Assembly (NCBI RefSeq): GCF_001984215.1
Contig: NZ_CP019420.1
Coordinates: forward strand, 992,001-1,056,000
Length of the DNA: 64,000 bases
Reading direction: 5' to 3'
Origin: Mycobacterium sp. MS1601
GTDB lineage: Bacteria; Actinomycetota; Actinomycetes; Mycobacteriales; Mycobacteriaceae
This document shows positions 29,076 through 36,398 of the stretch, in pieces. Position numbers and translations under genes: made by a program. The notes beneath the pieces were generated by a model. The model was not told where the DNA came from. It was given only the letters and a program-made list of their open reading frames with translations, and made no database searches. Positions within the stretch are counted from its first letter, which is position 1. The number at the start of each line of letters is the position of its first letter.

Positions 29076-29504
29076 TCAGGCCAGCTTCGCCTTTGCGACG
29101 GCCCGGCCGAAGATCTTTTTGCCCCCGGTAGTCGCGTTGATGGCAATGACAACCGACTTGTCATCAGGATCGACGGACTTCACCCGGCCGCTGAACACCA
29201 GCTCAGCGCCTTTGCCGTCGTTGGGCACTGGCACCACAGCGGTGAAGCGGACGTTGTACTCGGTGACGGCACCGGGATCACCGACCCACGAGGTGACGTA
29301 GCCTCCGCCCAGACCCATGGTGAGCATGCCGTGGGCAATCGCCACGTCGAGGCCGACCAGTTTGGCGATCTCGTCGTCCCAGTGGATGGGGTTCAGGTCG
29401 CCGGAGACACCGGCGTAGTTCACCAGGTCCATCCGCGTCAGCGGGATGGTCTTCTCCGGTAGGACATCACCAACACTGACCGAACTGAACTCACGCAGAG
29501 CCAT
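29076..29504 (-). CDS. hadB: (3R)-hydroxyacyl-ACP dehydratase catalytic subunit HadB
   Basis: Catalytic subunit shared by the HadAB and HadBC heterodimers. The 142-residue protein carries the R-specific hydratase motif YAGVSGDLNPIHWDDEIAKL, in which Asp and His are catalytic, then AHGMLTMGLGG and YNVRFTAVVPVP. It starts MALREFSSVSVGD at 29504 and overlaps the end of hadA by 14 bp, so the two are translationally coupled. Essential for mycolate synthesis in mycobacteria. Confidence 0.97.
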   Translation of the reverse strand: MALREFSSVSVGDVLPEKTIPLTRMDLVNYAGVSGDLNPIHWDDEIAKLVGLDVAIAHGMLTMGLGGGYVTSWVGDPGAVTEYNVRFTAVVPVPNDGKGAELVFSGRVKSVDPDDKSVVIAINATTGGKKIFGRAVAKAKLA

Positions 29505-29967
29505 CGTTGAAGCCACTCTCTCCGTCGTCGCTACGCCCCGCAAGGGTGGTGTAGCTCTCTTGCACTACTTCGCCATCCTGATTGCTCACGATGGTCTTGG
29601 TGACGATGATGTCGGTTCCGTGCGCCTGCCGAACCGATTGCACATAAACATCGCAGTAGAGCTTGTCCCCCACCTGGATCGGCAACAGGAACTTCAGCGA
29701 CTGGTCCACCTGCACGATCTGCTGATCGGTGAGGCCGATGTTGGCATTGTCGAAGAACGCCCGCTGAGCCGTGTAGCCGAACACCGAGATGAAGGTCAGT
29801 GGCGCGATCAAGCTGCCGTAGCCGAGTTCACCGGCCGCGCTCTCCTCGAAAAACCACGCATCGTCGTTCTTGACGGCAACGGCGTACTCGCGGATCTTCT
29901 CGCGCTCGACCTCATAGTGGTCGGGATAGCGGTAATGCATCCCGACGTGCTTCTCGGACAACGCCAC
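29491..29967 (-). CDS. hadA: (3R)-hydroxyacyl-ACP dehydratase subunit HadA
   Basis: Pairs with HadB to form HadAB, active on the earlier FAS-II chain lengths, where it supports substrate binding. The 158-residue protein begins (GTG) MALSEKHVGMHYRYPDHYEV and continues REYAVAVKNDDAWFFEE, then LIAPLTFISVFGYTAQRAFF. Residue 61 is Ser; in M. tuberculosis HadA this position is Cys61, the residue modified by activated thiacetazone and isoxyl. The gene lies 39 bp after a terminator-like hairpin that follows rpmG. Confidence 0.97.
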   Translation of the reverse strand: MALSEKHVGMHYRYPDHYEVEREKIREYAVAVKNDDAWFFEESAAGELGYGSLIAPLTFISVFGYTAQRAFFDNANIGLTDQQIVQVDQSLKFLLPIQVGDKLYCDVYVQSVRQAHGTDIIVTKTIVSNQDGEVVQESYTTLAGRSDDGESGFNDGSA

Positions 29968-30006
29968 GGGTGGAACCTACCTAGATCGACTCAAGCAACG
30001 AAAGAA

Positions 30007-30034
30007 AGGGCCGACCGGTAACCGGCCGGCCCTG
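30007..30034 (-). terminator. Intrinsic-type hairpin between rpmG and hadA
   Basis: A near-perfect 12-bp stem (AGGGCCGACCGG against CCGGCCGGCCCT, one mismatch, two-base loop) is followed on the minus strand by the pyrimidine-rich CTTTCTTTCGTT. This is a good terminator shape downstream of rpmG, although rpmG and hadABC are usually regarded as one unit. Confidence 0.6.
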
Positions 30035-30041
30035 ACTGGGG

Positions 30042-30209
30042 TCAGCGAGACTCGCGATGCCCCTGGTGCTTGCCACAGTTCGGGCAGAACTTCTTCAGTT
30101 CCAGCCGATCGGGGTCGTTGCGGCGGTTCTTCTTGGTGATGTAATTACGGTGTTTGCACACTTCACAGGCCAAAGTGATCTTCGGCCGGACATCAGTACT
30201 CGAGGCCAC
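30042..30209 (-). CDS. rpmG2: 50S ribosomal protein L33 (zinc-ribbon type)
   Basis: A 55-residue ribosomal protein starting at a GTG (30209): [20 protein letters not shown], then [20 protein letters not shown], then [15 protein letters not shown]. The two C-x2-C pairs (CEVC, CPNC) mark the zinc-containing form, which in mycobacteria has a cysteine-free partner elsewhere that replaces it under zinc limitation. It lies between tRNA-Met and hadA, as in other mycobacteria. Confidence 0.97.
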   Translation of the reverse strand: MASSTDVRPKITLACEVCKHRNYITKKNRRNDPDRLELKKFCPNCGKHQGHRESR

Positions 30210-30243
30210 GATTCGTCCTTTTCAACACGTCTTGTCTGTCTTG

Positions 30244-30317
30244 TAGCGGTGGGGAGGCTCGATCTCCCGACCTCACGATTATGAGTCGTGCGCTCTAACC
30301 AGCTGAGCTACACCGCC
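30244..30317 (-). tRNA. tRNA-Met (anticodon CAT, elongator type)
   Basis: A 74-nt cloverleaf: acceptor GGCGGTG against CACCGCT with a terminal G-U pair, D-arm TAGCTCAGCTGGTTAGAGC, anticodon loop CTCATAA with CAT, and T-arm GGGAGATCGAGCCTCCC. The paired first base and the non-initiator anticodon stem argue for the elongator tRNA. Confidence 0.93.
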
Positions 30318-30353
30318 CCGAGGCACGAGCGGCAACCCGCCGCACGTCCACCG

Positions 30354-30426
30354 AGCCCCCTAACGGAATCGAACCGTTGACCTTTTCCTTACCATGGAAA
30401 CGCTCTACCGACTGAGCTAAGGGGGC
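30354..30426 (-). tRNA. tRNA-Thr (anticodon GGT)
   Basis: A 73-nt cloverleaf: acceptor GCCCCCT against AGGGGGC, D-arm TAGCTCAGTCGGTAGAGC, anticodon stem TTTCC/GGAAA around loop ATGGTAA (GGT), and T-arm AACGGTTCGATTCCGTT. It lies 36 bp upstream of tRNA-Met on the same strand, and a promoter is visible upstream. Confidence 0.96.
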
Positions 30427-30470
30427 CTGCACCCAGCACGTCAGCGTGCGCTGTCAGCCGGGCCTTAAAG

Positions 30471-30500
30471 AGGGTACAGCCTGCGGCATTTAGACACCAA
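30471..30500 (-). promoter_or_regulatory. Predicted promoter of the tRNA-Thr/tRNA-Met/rpmG unit
   Basis: On the minus strand a TTGGTG (30495-30500) lies 18 bases before TACCCT (30471-30476), about 45 bases upstream of mature tRNA-Thr. The same TACCCT hexamer with an 18-base spacer stands before tRNA-Tyr at 51184-51213, which supports both predictions. Confidence 0.4.
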
Positions 30501-30542
30501 ACCGCTGGTCAAACCTTGAGTCCTGCCCTCTACGCTGAGGTA

Positions 30543-31268
30543 ATGGCCTCGAGCACTAACGACGACCGACTCTACTTCCGGCAATTACTGGCTGGACGCG
30601 ACTTCGCCGCCGGCGACATGATCGCCACACAGATGCGCAACTTTTCCTACCTGATCGGCGATCGGGAATCCAGGGAGTGCGTGGTCGTGGACCCCGCCTA
30701 CGCGGCCGGCGACTTGGTCGACGCGCTCGAAGCCGACGGAATGTCCTTGGCAGGGGTTTTGGTCACCCACCACCATCCTGATCATGTCGGCGGCACCATG
30801 ATGGGCTTCACCTTGAAAGGTGTTGCCGAGCTGCTGGAGCGTCAAGGCACCCCCGTCCACGTCAATACCCACGAAGCCGAATGGGTTTCCCGCATCACCG
30901 GGATACCCCGCGCCGACCTCACCGCGCATGAACACGGCGACAAGCTGAGCGTCGGTGCCATCGACATCGAACTGCTACACACCCCAGGCCACACTCCCGG
31001 CAGTCAATGCTTCCTGCTGGATGGGCGCCTGGTCGCCGGCGATACCTTGTTCCTCGATGGCTGCGGTCGTACCGACTTTCCCGGCGGCAATGTTGATGAC
31101 ATGTACCGCAGCCTGCAACAACTGGCGTCGCTCAGCGGTGACCCGATCGTCTTTCCCGGCCATTGGTACTCCGCGGACACCAGTGCGCCCTTGGAGGTCG
31201 TCAAGCGGTCGAACTACGTCTACCGCGCCTCCAGCCTGGAACAGTGGCGCACGTTGATGGGCGGTTGA
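30543..31268 (+). CDS. Metallo-beta-lactamase-fold hydrolase (glyoxalase II-like)
   Basis: The 241-residue protein carries the two-metal site of the superfamily: VTHHHPDHVGG (HxHxDH), a His in HTPGHTPGSQCF, the bridging Asp in LVAGDTLFLDGCGRTDF, and the final His in VFPGHWY. The CGRTDFPGG segment is typical of glyoxalase II and persulphide dioxygenase relatives. Mycobacteria lack glutathione, so the thiol cofactor would be mycothiol or another thioester. Its place next to rpmG-hadABC matches the gene called glyoxalase II (Rv0634c) in M. tuberculosis. The ATG at 30543 is preferred over an upstream GTG at 30516. Confidence 0.85.
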   Translation: MASSTNDDRLYFRQLLAGRDFAAGDMIATQMRNFSYLIGDRESRECVVVDPAYAAGDLVDALEADGMSLAGVLVTHHHPDHVGGTMMGFTLKGVAELLERQGTPVHVNTHEAEWVSRITGIPRADLTAHEHGDKLSVGAIDIELLHTPGHTPGSQCFLLDGRLVAGDTLFLDGCGRTDFPGGNVDDMYRSLQQLASLSGDPIVFPGHWYSADTSAPLEVVKRSNYVYRASSLEQWRTLMGG

Positions 31269-31339
31269 TCCCGGAGCTCCTGTAGTCGAGTAGCGAACTA
31301 CGCATGACGGTGTGGCGGTGCTGAGCGAACCTGATCGCC

Positions 31340-32275
31340 GTGAAGCCCATCGTGTTGTCCTTCGGACTCGAGTTGTCGAGCTCCTTGACGTCGTCACAGC
31401 AGCTCTTCGATTCCGTTGACTCCATCACCGTGCACGTCCAGATAGGCAGCACGCGTCGCAGCATGCGACGCGCGGCAGGTGATGCGTATCGAGCGTTGGC
31501 CGGCTGCTACCAATCTGGCGACCGGATCGTTCTTTTGGGCGCGGGCAAAGGTGCCTACTGTGCGTGCGGCGTGGCGAAGGCACTTGGCACGGTGGGGTTG
31601 ATGGCGCCCGACCATCACCTGTTCGACTACGCGGTGGAGCACTGGTTGGCCCCCGCCGTCAGTCGTACGGACGGCGACTGGCTGCGGCTGAGCCAGTTGG
31701 CCGCACAGCTTGCCGACACCGCACCGGTACCGATCGCATATCTGGGCCTCTGGAATGCCGTGAAACCCGTTGGCATGCACTCGATTTCACGCGTTTCACT
31801 TTCGAACGTACACACAGGGCGCCACGCGCTGGCCGTTGAGTCACCTCGCTGCGAGCGACTGTCCAGGACTGCTGGGAGCCGGATTGATGAAGTGTGGTTT
31901 CCGGGCGAGTATCGCGACATCGTCGGCTTACCGTCGGGCGACCCGACATTGGCAGCACCGGTAGTGGAATGGGTGATCGATGGAATCAGGCAGGTGGGCA
32001 TACCGTGCCGCGACACGACACCGCTGCCCCCTTCCCGCCGGCCACGACCCGCTCTGCCGCGGCGGTTCTGGACGCGCCGGCCATCCTTACCCGAGGGTGC
32101 CCTGATTCATGGGAGCGTCAGAACGCACGCAGCAGCGGATCCGAACTACTGGCGCCGCCTCCCGGACCAGATCACGTGGGTGGATACCGGGTGGCCGGCC
32201 TCCCGGGAGCGGCTGTCCGACAATTCCGTTCACAACATGGTCGAGGCGACCTCCGAACTGTCGGAAGCGTCGTAG
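31340..32275 (+). CDS. DUF2235 (Tle1-like hydrolase fold) protein with degenerate active site
   Basis: The order of blocks follows the DUF2235 alpha/beta-hydrolase family: a start MKPIVLSFGLELSS, YQSGDRIVLLGAGKGAYCA, IAYLGLWNAVKPVG, NVHTGRHALAVE and VWFPGEYRDIVGLP. Each catalytic feature is altered: FDGTWN reads FGLELS, the nucleophile motif GFSRGAY reads GAGKGAY (Ser to Lys), and the histidine motif FPGVHSDVGG reads FPGEYRDIVG (His to Tyr). The fold is kept while the chemistry is lost, suggesting a pseudo-enzyme. The proline- and arginine-rich C-terminal third is unassigned. It occupies the position of Rv0633c, between the glyoxalase II gene and echA3. Confidence 0.75.
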   Translation: MKPIVLSFGLELSSSLTSSQQLFDSVDSITVHVQIGSTRRSMRRAAGDAYRALAGCYQSGDRIVLLGAGKGAYCACGVAKALGTVGLMAPDHHLFDYAVEHWLAPAVSRTDGDWLRLSQLAAQLADTAPVPIAYLGLWNAVKPVGMHSISRVSLSNVHTGRHALAVESPRCERLSRTAGSRIDEVWFPGEYRDIVGLPSGDPTLAAPVVEWVIDGIRQVGIPCRDTTPLPPSRRPRPALPRRFWTRRPSLPEGALIHGSVRTHAAADPNYWRRLPDQITWVDTGWPASRERLSDNSVHNMVEATSELSEAS

Positions 32276-32352
32276 TCGCTCTTGACCTTTCGTAACAGCG
32301 TTTCGTAACGTCGCTATGAAACCTGAAAGCCCATACGCGAGGGGACCAGACC

Positions 32353-33051
32353 ATGAGCGGCGCAGTCATCTACCGGCAGGACGAGTCCATCGCCGTCATC
32401 ACGCTCGACGACGGCAAGGCCAACGTTCTGGGCCTCGGCATGCAGGAAGCCATCAACGACGCCCTCGACAACGCCGAGCGCGACGACGCCGGTGCTGTGG
32501 TGATCGCCGGCAACCAGAAGGTGTTCAGCGGCGGCTTCGACCTGAAGGTGTTCCAGTCCGGAGACATCGACGCCTCGGTGGCCATGCTCCAAGGCGGCTT
32601 CGAGCTCTCCCACCGACTTCTGTCTTTCCCCAAACCCGTGGTCATGGCGTGCACCGGTCACGCCATTGCGATGGGAGCCTTTCTGCTGTGCAGCGGCGAT
32701 CACCGGATCGCCGCACCGGGCTACAACATTCAAGCCAACGAGGTCGCCATCGGCATGGTGCTGCCCTATGCCGCCCTGGAGGTGATGAAGCTGCGGCTCA
32801 CACGCTCTGCCTTCCAGCAGTCGGTGGGCCTGGCCAAGGTGTACTTCGGAGAGGCCGCGCTGGCCGCGGGCTGGATCGATGAGATCGCCCTGCCCGACGC
32901 CGTGCTCGAGCGTGCCGAGGAAGCCGCGCGGCAGTTCGCCCGTCTGCACCGCGGGGCTCACGCCGCCTCCAAGCTGAGGGCCAGGGCCGAAGCTCTGGAG
33001 GGCATTCGGGCGGGCATCGACAACATGAAGGCCGAGTTCGGGCTCAAGTAG
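32353..33051 (+). CDS. echA3: Enoyl-CoA hydratase/isomerase family protein (EchA3-like)
   Basis: A 232-residue crotonase-fold protein, expected to act on acyl-CoA thioesters. It shows the N-terminal VITLDDGKANVLGLGMQEAI, the oxyanion-hole segments FSGGFDLKVF and CTGHAIAMGAFLLCSGDHRI, then NEVAIGMVLPYAALEVMK. The second active-site Glu (NEV) is kept. The first (normally in GGGxELA) is not seen, where the sequence reads MGAFLLC, so a simple hydratase reaction is doubtful. Identity with EchA3 rests on similarity and on synteny with Rv0632c. A TetR gene follows eight bases downstream and may control it. Confidence 0.88.
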   Translation: MSGAVIYRQDESIAVITLDDGKANVLGLGMQEAINDALDNAERDDAGAVVIAGNQKVFSGGFDLKVFQSGDIDASVAMLQGGFELSHRLLSFPKPVVMACTGHAIAMGAFLLCSGDHRIAAPGYNIQANEVAIGMVLPYAALEVMKLRLTRSAFQQSVGLAKVYFGEAALAAGWIDEIALPDAVLERAEEAARQFARLHRGAHAASKLRARAEALEGIRAGIDNMKAEFGLK

Positions 33052-33059
33052 GAACACGC

Positions 33060-33665
33060 GTGCCGAGGGTCAAACAGCGGACGCCGGAACTGCGCGACCG
33101 GGTGCTTGCAGTGGCCGTCGATGTGCTGTGCGAGGACGGTGCATCAGGGCTGACCACCCGCCGGGTTGCGGAGCGAGCCGCCACGTCCGTGCCGGCCATC
33201 TACGAGCTGTTCACCGACAAAGCCGGTTTGGTCCGGCAGGTCTATTTCGAAGGCTTCCGGCGCCTGGGCCGGGCCATGGCAGCCGTCCCGGAGACCGAAG
33301 ATGCGGTGACCGATCTGGAACAGTTGATTCCCGTCTTCCGGCAGTTCTGCCTGACGTATCCGGCGCTGGCTCGGGTGATGTTCTCGCGGCCGTTTCAGGA
33401 TCTTGGTCCGGGTCCAGCCGAACTCACCGAGGCACCCAGCGTGCGGGACGTCCTCCTGCAGAGGGTGCGCAGGTGTGTCGACAGCGGTCGGCTTCACGGC
33501 GATCCCGTTGACATCGCCCATGTGCTTCTGGCACTGGCGCAGGGGCTGGCCGTGCAGGAAGGCGGACACTGGCTGGGCAATAGCCAGGAGTCGGTGGACC
33601 GGCGATGGCGAGTCGGCGTGGCCAGCGTTGTCCAGGGATTCCGGACGCCAGAAACGCTGCCGTAA
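33060..33665 (+). CDS. TetR-family transcriptional regulator
   Basis: A 201-residue protein with an N-terminal helix-turn-helix (LRDRVLAVAVDVLCEDGASG, LTTRRVAERAATSVPAIYEL, FTDKAGLVRQVY), typical of TetR proteins that detect small hydrophobic ligands. The C-terminal ligand domain (residues 70-200) is helical and of the type ending in LLALAQGLAVQEGG. The start codon (GTG) lies eight bases after echA3, so the two are probably co-transcribed and the regulator may act on this operon. The ligand is unknown. Confidence 0.9.
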   Translation: MPRVKQRTPELRDRVLAVAVDVLCEDGASGLTTRRVAERAATSVPAIYELFTDKAGLVRQVYFEGFRRLGRAMAAVPETEDAVTDLEQLIPVFRQFCLTYPALARVMFSRPFQDLGPGPAELTEAPSVRDVLLQRVRRCVDSGRLHGDPVDIAHVLLALAQGLAVQEGGHWLGNSQESVDRRWRVGVASVVQGFRTPETLP

Positions 33666-33707
33666 TCAACGCCGACCAAAATTTGTAACAACTCTTAGAG
33701 TTTTCGG

Positions 33708-33730
33708 AATTCGTTGCTGCTCAACGAATT
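33708..33730. promoter_or_regulatory. Perfect 9-bp inverted repeat
   Basis: AATTCGTTG (33708-33716) and CAACGAATT (33722-33730) are separated by five bases, in an AT-rich island between the TetR gene and the secreted-protein gene. No T-run follows, so an operator is more likely than an intrinsic terminator. It could be a TetR site, but no second copy was found near echA3. Confidence 0.45.
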
Positions 33731-33860
33731 TGCAGGGGATGTCGCAAGAAGGAGCCCCGCCTGTTCCCCTTACGAAAGAATTCAACTGGTAACGTTCGGC
33801 CCTCCGCAGCGATGAAACTAGGGACCAACGAGGTCCGATGTGACGAAGGGGTTTATGCCG

Positions 33861-34235
33861 ATGACCGAGAACGCCCGCACCTGGACGCGCGTCACCACAA
33901 AGCTCACCGTCCTCGGCATCGGATCTGCTGCCGCTACCGCTGCGTTCTTGAGCTTCGGCGCTGCCACCGCCAACGCCGATGTCCGCGAGAGCGCGCCGCG
34001 TCCCAACGTCACCAGCCGCCAGGCCACCGTCATCGACCAGAACGCGCTGCGTCGTAGCGCCCAGGGCCAGGCTCGCGGATTCTGGGGTGATACCCGCTCA
34101 GGACGCACCGGTGTCGTCAATGCCCAGGGCGACGTCCGCGACAGCGTGAAGGCCGTGGTCGGTACCCGTTCGGCTCCGTTCGGCGTCCGCCAGAACGGTG
34201 AGTTCCGTCAGGGCGCTCCCATCGGCAGCTGGTGA
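33861..34235 (+). CDS. Small secreted protein of unknown function
   Basis: About 124 residues with a signal peptide: basic start (WTRVTTKLTVL), hydrophobic GIGSAAATAAFLSFGAATA, then a probable cut after NA-DA. The mature part is polar, has no cysteine, and contains VRES and VRDS elements and many Arg, Gly and Gln. GAAGGGG (33845-33851) lies nine bases before the ATG at 33861; an ATG at 33855 is the alternative. It stands alone behind an AT-rich control region. No family was recognised. Confidence 0.75.
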   Translation: MTENARTWTRVTTKLTVLGIGSAAATAAFLSFGAATANADVRESAPRPNVTSRQATVIDQNALRRSAQGQARGFWGDTRSGRTGVVNAQGDVRDSVKAVVGTRSAPFGVRQNGEFRQGAPIGSW

Positions 34236-34245
34236 CAACCTGACC

Positions 34246-34701
34246 TCACGGTCGCACTCGGTGCCGGCTCAGAATCGACACCCGGTTGAACGCGTTGATC
34301 GCGATCGCCACCCATACCACCGCTGAGATCTCCTCGTCCGTCAGATCGTTACGGGCCCGGGCATACTCCCGCTCAGCGATGTCGTGATCAGGCAGCGCTG
34401 TCGTGATCTCCGCCAGCCGGAGTGCGGCCTGCTCTCGGGCATCGAAGAGTTCGGTCTCCCGCCACTGCGACAGTGTCGCCAGCTGTCGAGAGGTGACGCC
34501 CGCAGCGGTGGCCTTGCGGACGTGCACGTCCAGACACGTGGCGCACCCGTTGATCTGGGACACCCGGACGTTGATCAGCTCCACCAAGGTGGGCGGCAGG
34601 CCGTTCTCCTTGGCCGAAGCCGCCACCGCGGTGGCCATTCCGATGGCCGCGCGGTAGGCCGTTGGATCCACTTTGTCGATCAACACGTGCGCTACGTCCA
34701 T
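34246..34701 (-). CDS. Carboxymuconolactone decarboxylase/AhpD-family protein
   Basis: The 151-residue, all-helical protein contains VSQINGCATCLDVHVRKAT, in which the C-x2-C-x3-H set is the redox site of AhpD-like alkylhydroperoxidases. The rest (AREQAALRLAEITTAL, LTDEEISAVVWVAIAINAFN, VSILSR) fits the family. Such proteins reduce peroxides or act as thiol-disulphide partners. It is encoded convergently with the small secreted protein and head-to-head with the pirin gene 88 bp away, suggesting a divergent promoter. Confidence 0.9.
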   Translation of the reverse strand: MDVAHVLIDKVDPTAYRAAIGMATAVAASAKENGLPPTLVELINVRVSQINGCATCLDVHVRKATAAGVTSRQLATLSQWRETELFDAREQAALRLAEITTALPDHDIAEREYARARNDLTDEEISAVVWVAIAINAFNRVSILSRHRVRP

Positions 34702-34789
34702 GGCCCGCTTTCAGGTCCGCCCGCAACGACGCGGGTACGGTCAGATAGGTGGCGTCGATGGTAACCACCTCTGCTTGGCTTCACGTCCG

Positions 34790-35770
34790 ATGAGCAACGC
34801 TGAAATCTCACCTCTCGAGGTCGAGTGCTCCGCCGGGCCGCACCACGGCATCGAGATTCTCCAACCTCGCGATGTGCCGCTTGGCGGACCGCGCGCGATG
34901 AAGGTGCGCAGGACCCTGCCGCAGCGCGAACGATCGCTGGTGGGTGCGTGGTGTTTCGCCGATCATTACGGCCCCGATGATGTGCGCGGCGGCCCCGGCA
35001 TGGATGTGGCTCCGCATCCGCACACCGGCCTGCAAACAGTGAGCTGGCTGTTCTCCGGTGAGATCGAGCACCGCGACAGCAACGGCGTACACGCACTGAT
35101 CCATCCCGGCGAGCTGAACCTCATGACCGCCGGCGCCGGCATCTGCCACTCCGAGGTCTCGACGTCCGCCACCTCGGTGCTGCACGGCGTCCAACTGTGG
35201 GTCGCGCTTCCCGATGCCGCGCGCGATACCGACAGGCGTTTCGATCACTATGCCCCGCAGTCGGTTTCGCGCGGTGACGCGATGATCACGGTTTTTCTCG
35301 GCGAACTCGCGGGGCAACGCTCGCCGGTGCCGACCTTCACCCCGCTTCTGGGAGCGCAGATCGATCTGCCACCCGGCGGCGTGCTCGACATCGAGATCGA
35401 TCCCGTCTTCGAGCATGCGGTGCTGGTGGACGCCGGGTCGCTGGAGGTCGCCGGGCAGGCCGTCGGTGTGGCCGAGTTGGCCTACCAGGGCGTCGGACAC
35501 ACATCGTTGACGCTGACCAATACCGGCACATCACCGGTTCGTGCGGTACTCCTGGGCGGAGAACCCTTCACCGAGGAACTGCTGATGTGGTGGAACTTCG
35601 TCGGCCGCAGTCACGACGAGATCGTGCAATACCGCCAGGAATGGCAGGCCCGCTCAGCGCGTTTCGGCGAGGTACAGGGGTACGTCGGCGATCCACAATG
35701 GCTGCCGGCCCCGCCGCTACCGACGACAAGGCTCAAGCCGCGGCTGCCGCCCACCCAGAAAGAGAATTGA
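34790..35770 (+). CDS. Pirin family protein (bicupin)
   Basis: A 326-residue protein with two cupin folds. The N-terminal cupin carries the pirin metal site (MDVAPHPHTGLQTVSWLFSG, then GAGICHSE), with the His-His-His-Glu ligands in place. The C-terminal cupin ends LLGGEPFTEELLMWWNFVG. Pirins bind Fe(II) and show quercetinase or redox-sensing behaviour; the role here is unknown. The ATG at 34790 starts MSNAEISPLEVE; the upstream frame overlaps the divergent gene and is not used. Its stop codon shares a base with the next start (TGATG). Confidence 0.92.
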   Translation: MSNAEISPLEVECSAGPHHGIEILQPRDVPLGGPRAMKVRRTLPQRERSLVGAWCFADHYGPDDVRGGPGMDVAPHPHTGLQTVSWLFSGEIEHRDSNGVHALIHPGELNLMTAGAGICHSEVSTSATSVLHGVQLWVALPDAARDTDRRFDHYAPQSVSRGDAMITVFLGELAGQRSPVPTFTPLLGAQIDLPPGGVLDIEIDPVFEHAVLVDAGSLEVAGQAVGVAELAYQGVGHTSLTLTNTGTSPVRAVLLGGEPFTEELLMWWNFVGRSHDEIVQYRQEWQARSARFGEVQGYVGDPQWLPAPPLPTTRLKPRLPPTQKEN

Positions 35771-36102
35771 TGACGCTCACCGACAAAACCGGAACCCCGC
35801 TCACCGTCGCCAAGGAACCGGGCAAGTTCGTGGTGACCGTGGACGGACAGGCTGTGGGCTTGGCGGCGTTCAGGGACAACGACGGTCAGCGAGTGTTCTT
35901 CCACACCGAGGTCGACGACAGTTTTGGCGGTCGTGGAATCGCCACGGTGCTGGTACAGCAAGCGCTGAGCGCCACTCGTTCAGAATCTCTTCGAATCGTG
36001 GCGGTCTGCCCGCTGGTCTCGGCCTACGTCAAGAAGAACCACGAGTTCGATGACATCGTGGACCGTCCGACACGCGAGATCCTGCACTGGCTGCAGGCCT
36101 GA
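35770..36102 (+). CDS. Small GNAT-type N-acetyltransferase (YjdJ-like)
   Basis: A 110-residue minimal GCN5-related acetyltransferase. It shows VVTVDGQAVGLAAFRD, then VFFHTEVDDSFGGRGIATVL with the acetyl-CoA loop GGRGIA, and CPLVSAYVKKN with the late Tyr. Short proteins of this kind acetylate unknown small molecules or protein amines. The ATG overlaps the pirin stop codon by one base, so they are translationally coupled. Confidence 0.88.
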   Translation: MTLTDKTGTPLTVAKEPGKFVVTVDGQAVGLAAFRDNDGQRVFFHTEVDDSFGGRGIATVLVQQALSATRSESLRIVAVCPLVSAYVKKNHEFDDIVDRPTREILHWLQA

Positions 36103-36117
36103 GCGCCGGCGTCGGGG

Positions 36118-36336
36118 TCAGACGATCAGGGCGGCAAACACGGCCCCGGTCACAATCCCGATGATCAAGGCGATGGTGGACTCCCCCGCCAGCACCGCAA
36201 TCACCACGGCGGCCATGGCCACCAGGGCCAACACGATGAGCAGCGCACTCATCACATTCTTGACCGAGAGATGAGAGCCACCGGCAGCCCGCAGCGCCGC
36301 CTCGGAAACCAGTGAAGCGTTCTGGGCAGTAGTCAT
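36118..36336 (-). CDS. Small two-helix membrane protein
   Basis: A 72-residue protein with a polar N-terminus (MTTAQNASLVSEAALRAAGG) and two hydrophobic segments, ALLIVLALVAMAAVVIAVLA and IALIIGIVTGAVFAALIV. No known domain. It is convergent with the GNAT gene and ends 16 bp from it. The upstream region (36337-36398) is AT-rich and may hold the promoter. Confidence 0.65.
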   Translation of the reverse strand: MTTAQNASLVSEAALRAAGGSHLSVKNVMSALLIVLALVAMAAVVIAVLAGESTIALIIGIVTGAVFAALIV

Positions 36337-36398
36337 GACAATCCCCGTTTCCTTATGGCGAGGATCACAGTGTAGCGATTTTTGTGACAGGCGCCACG

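Noticed and set aside
33708..33730. Intrinsic terminator for the TetR gene
   Set aside because: The perfect inverted repeat is AT-rich and not followed by a T-run, so it is listed as a possible operator instead.
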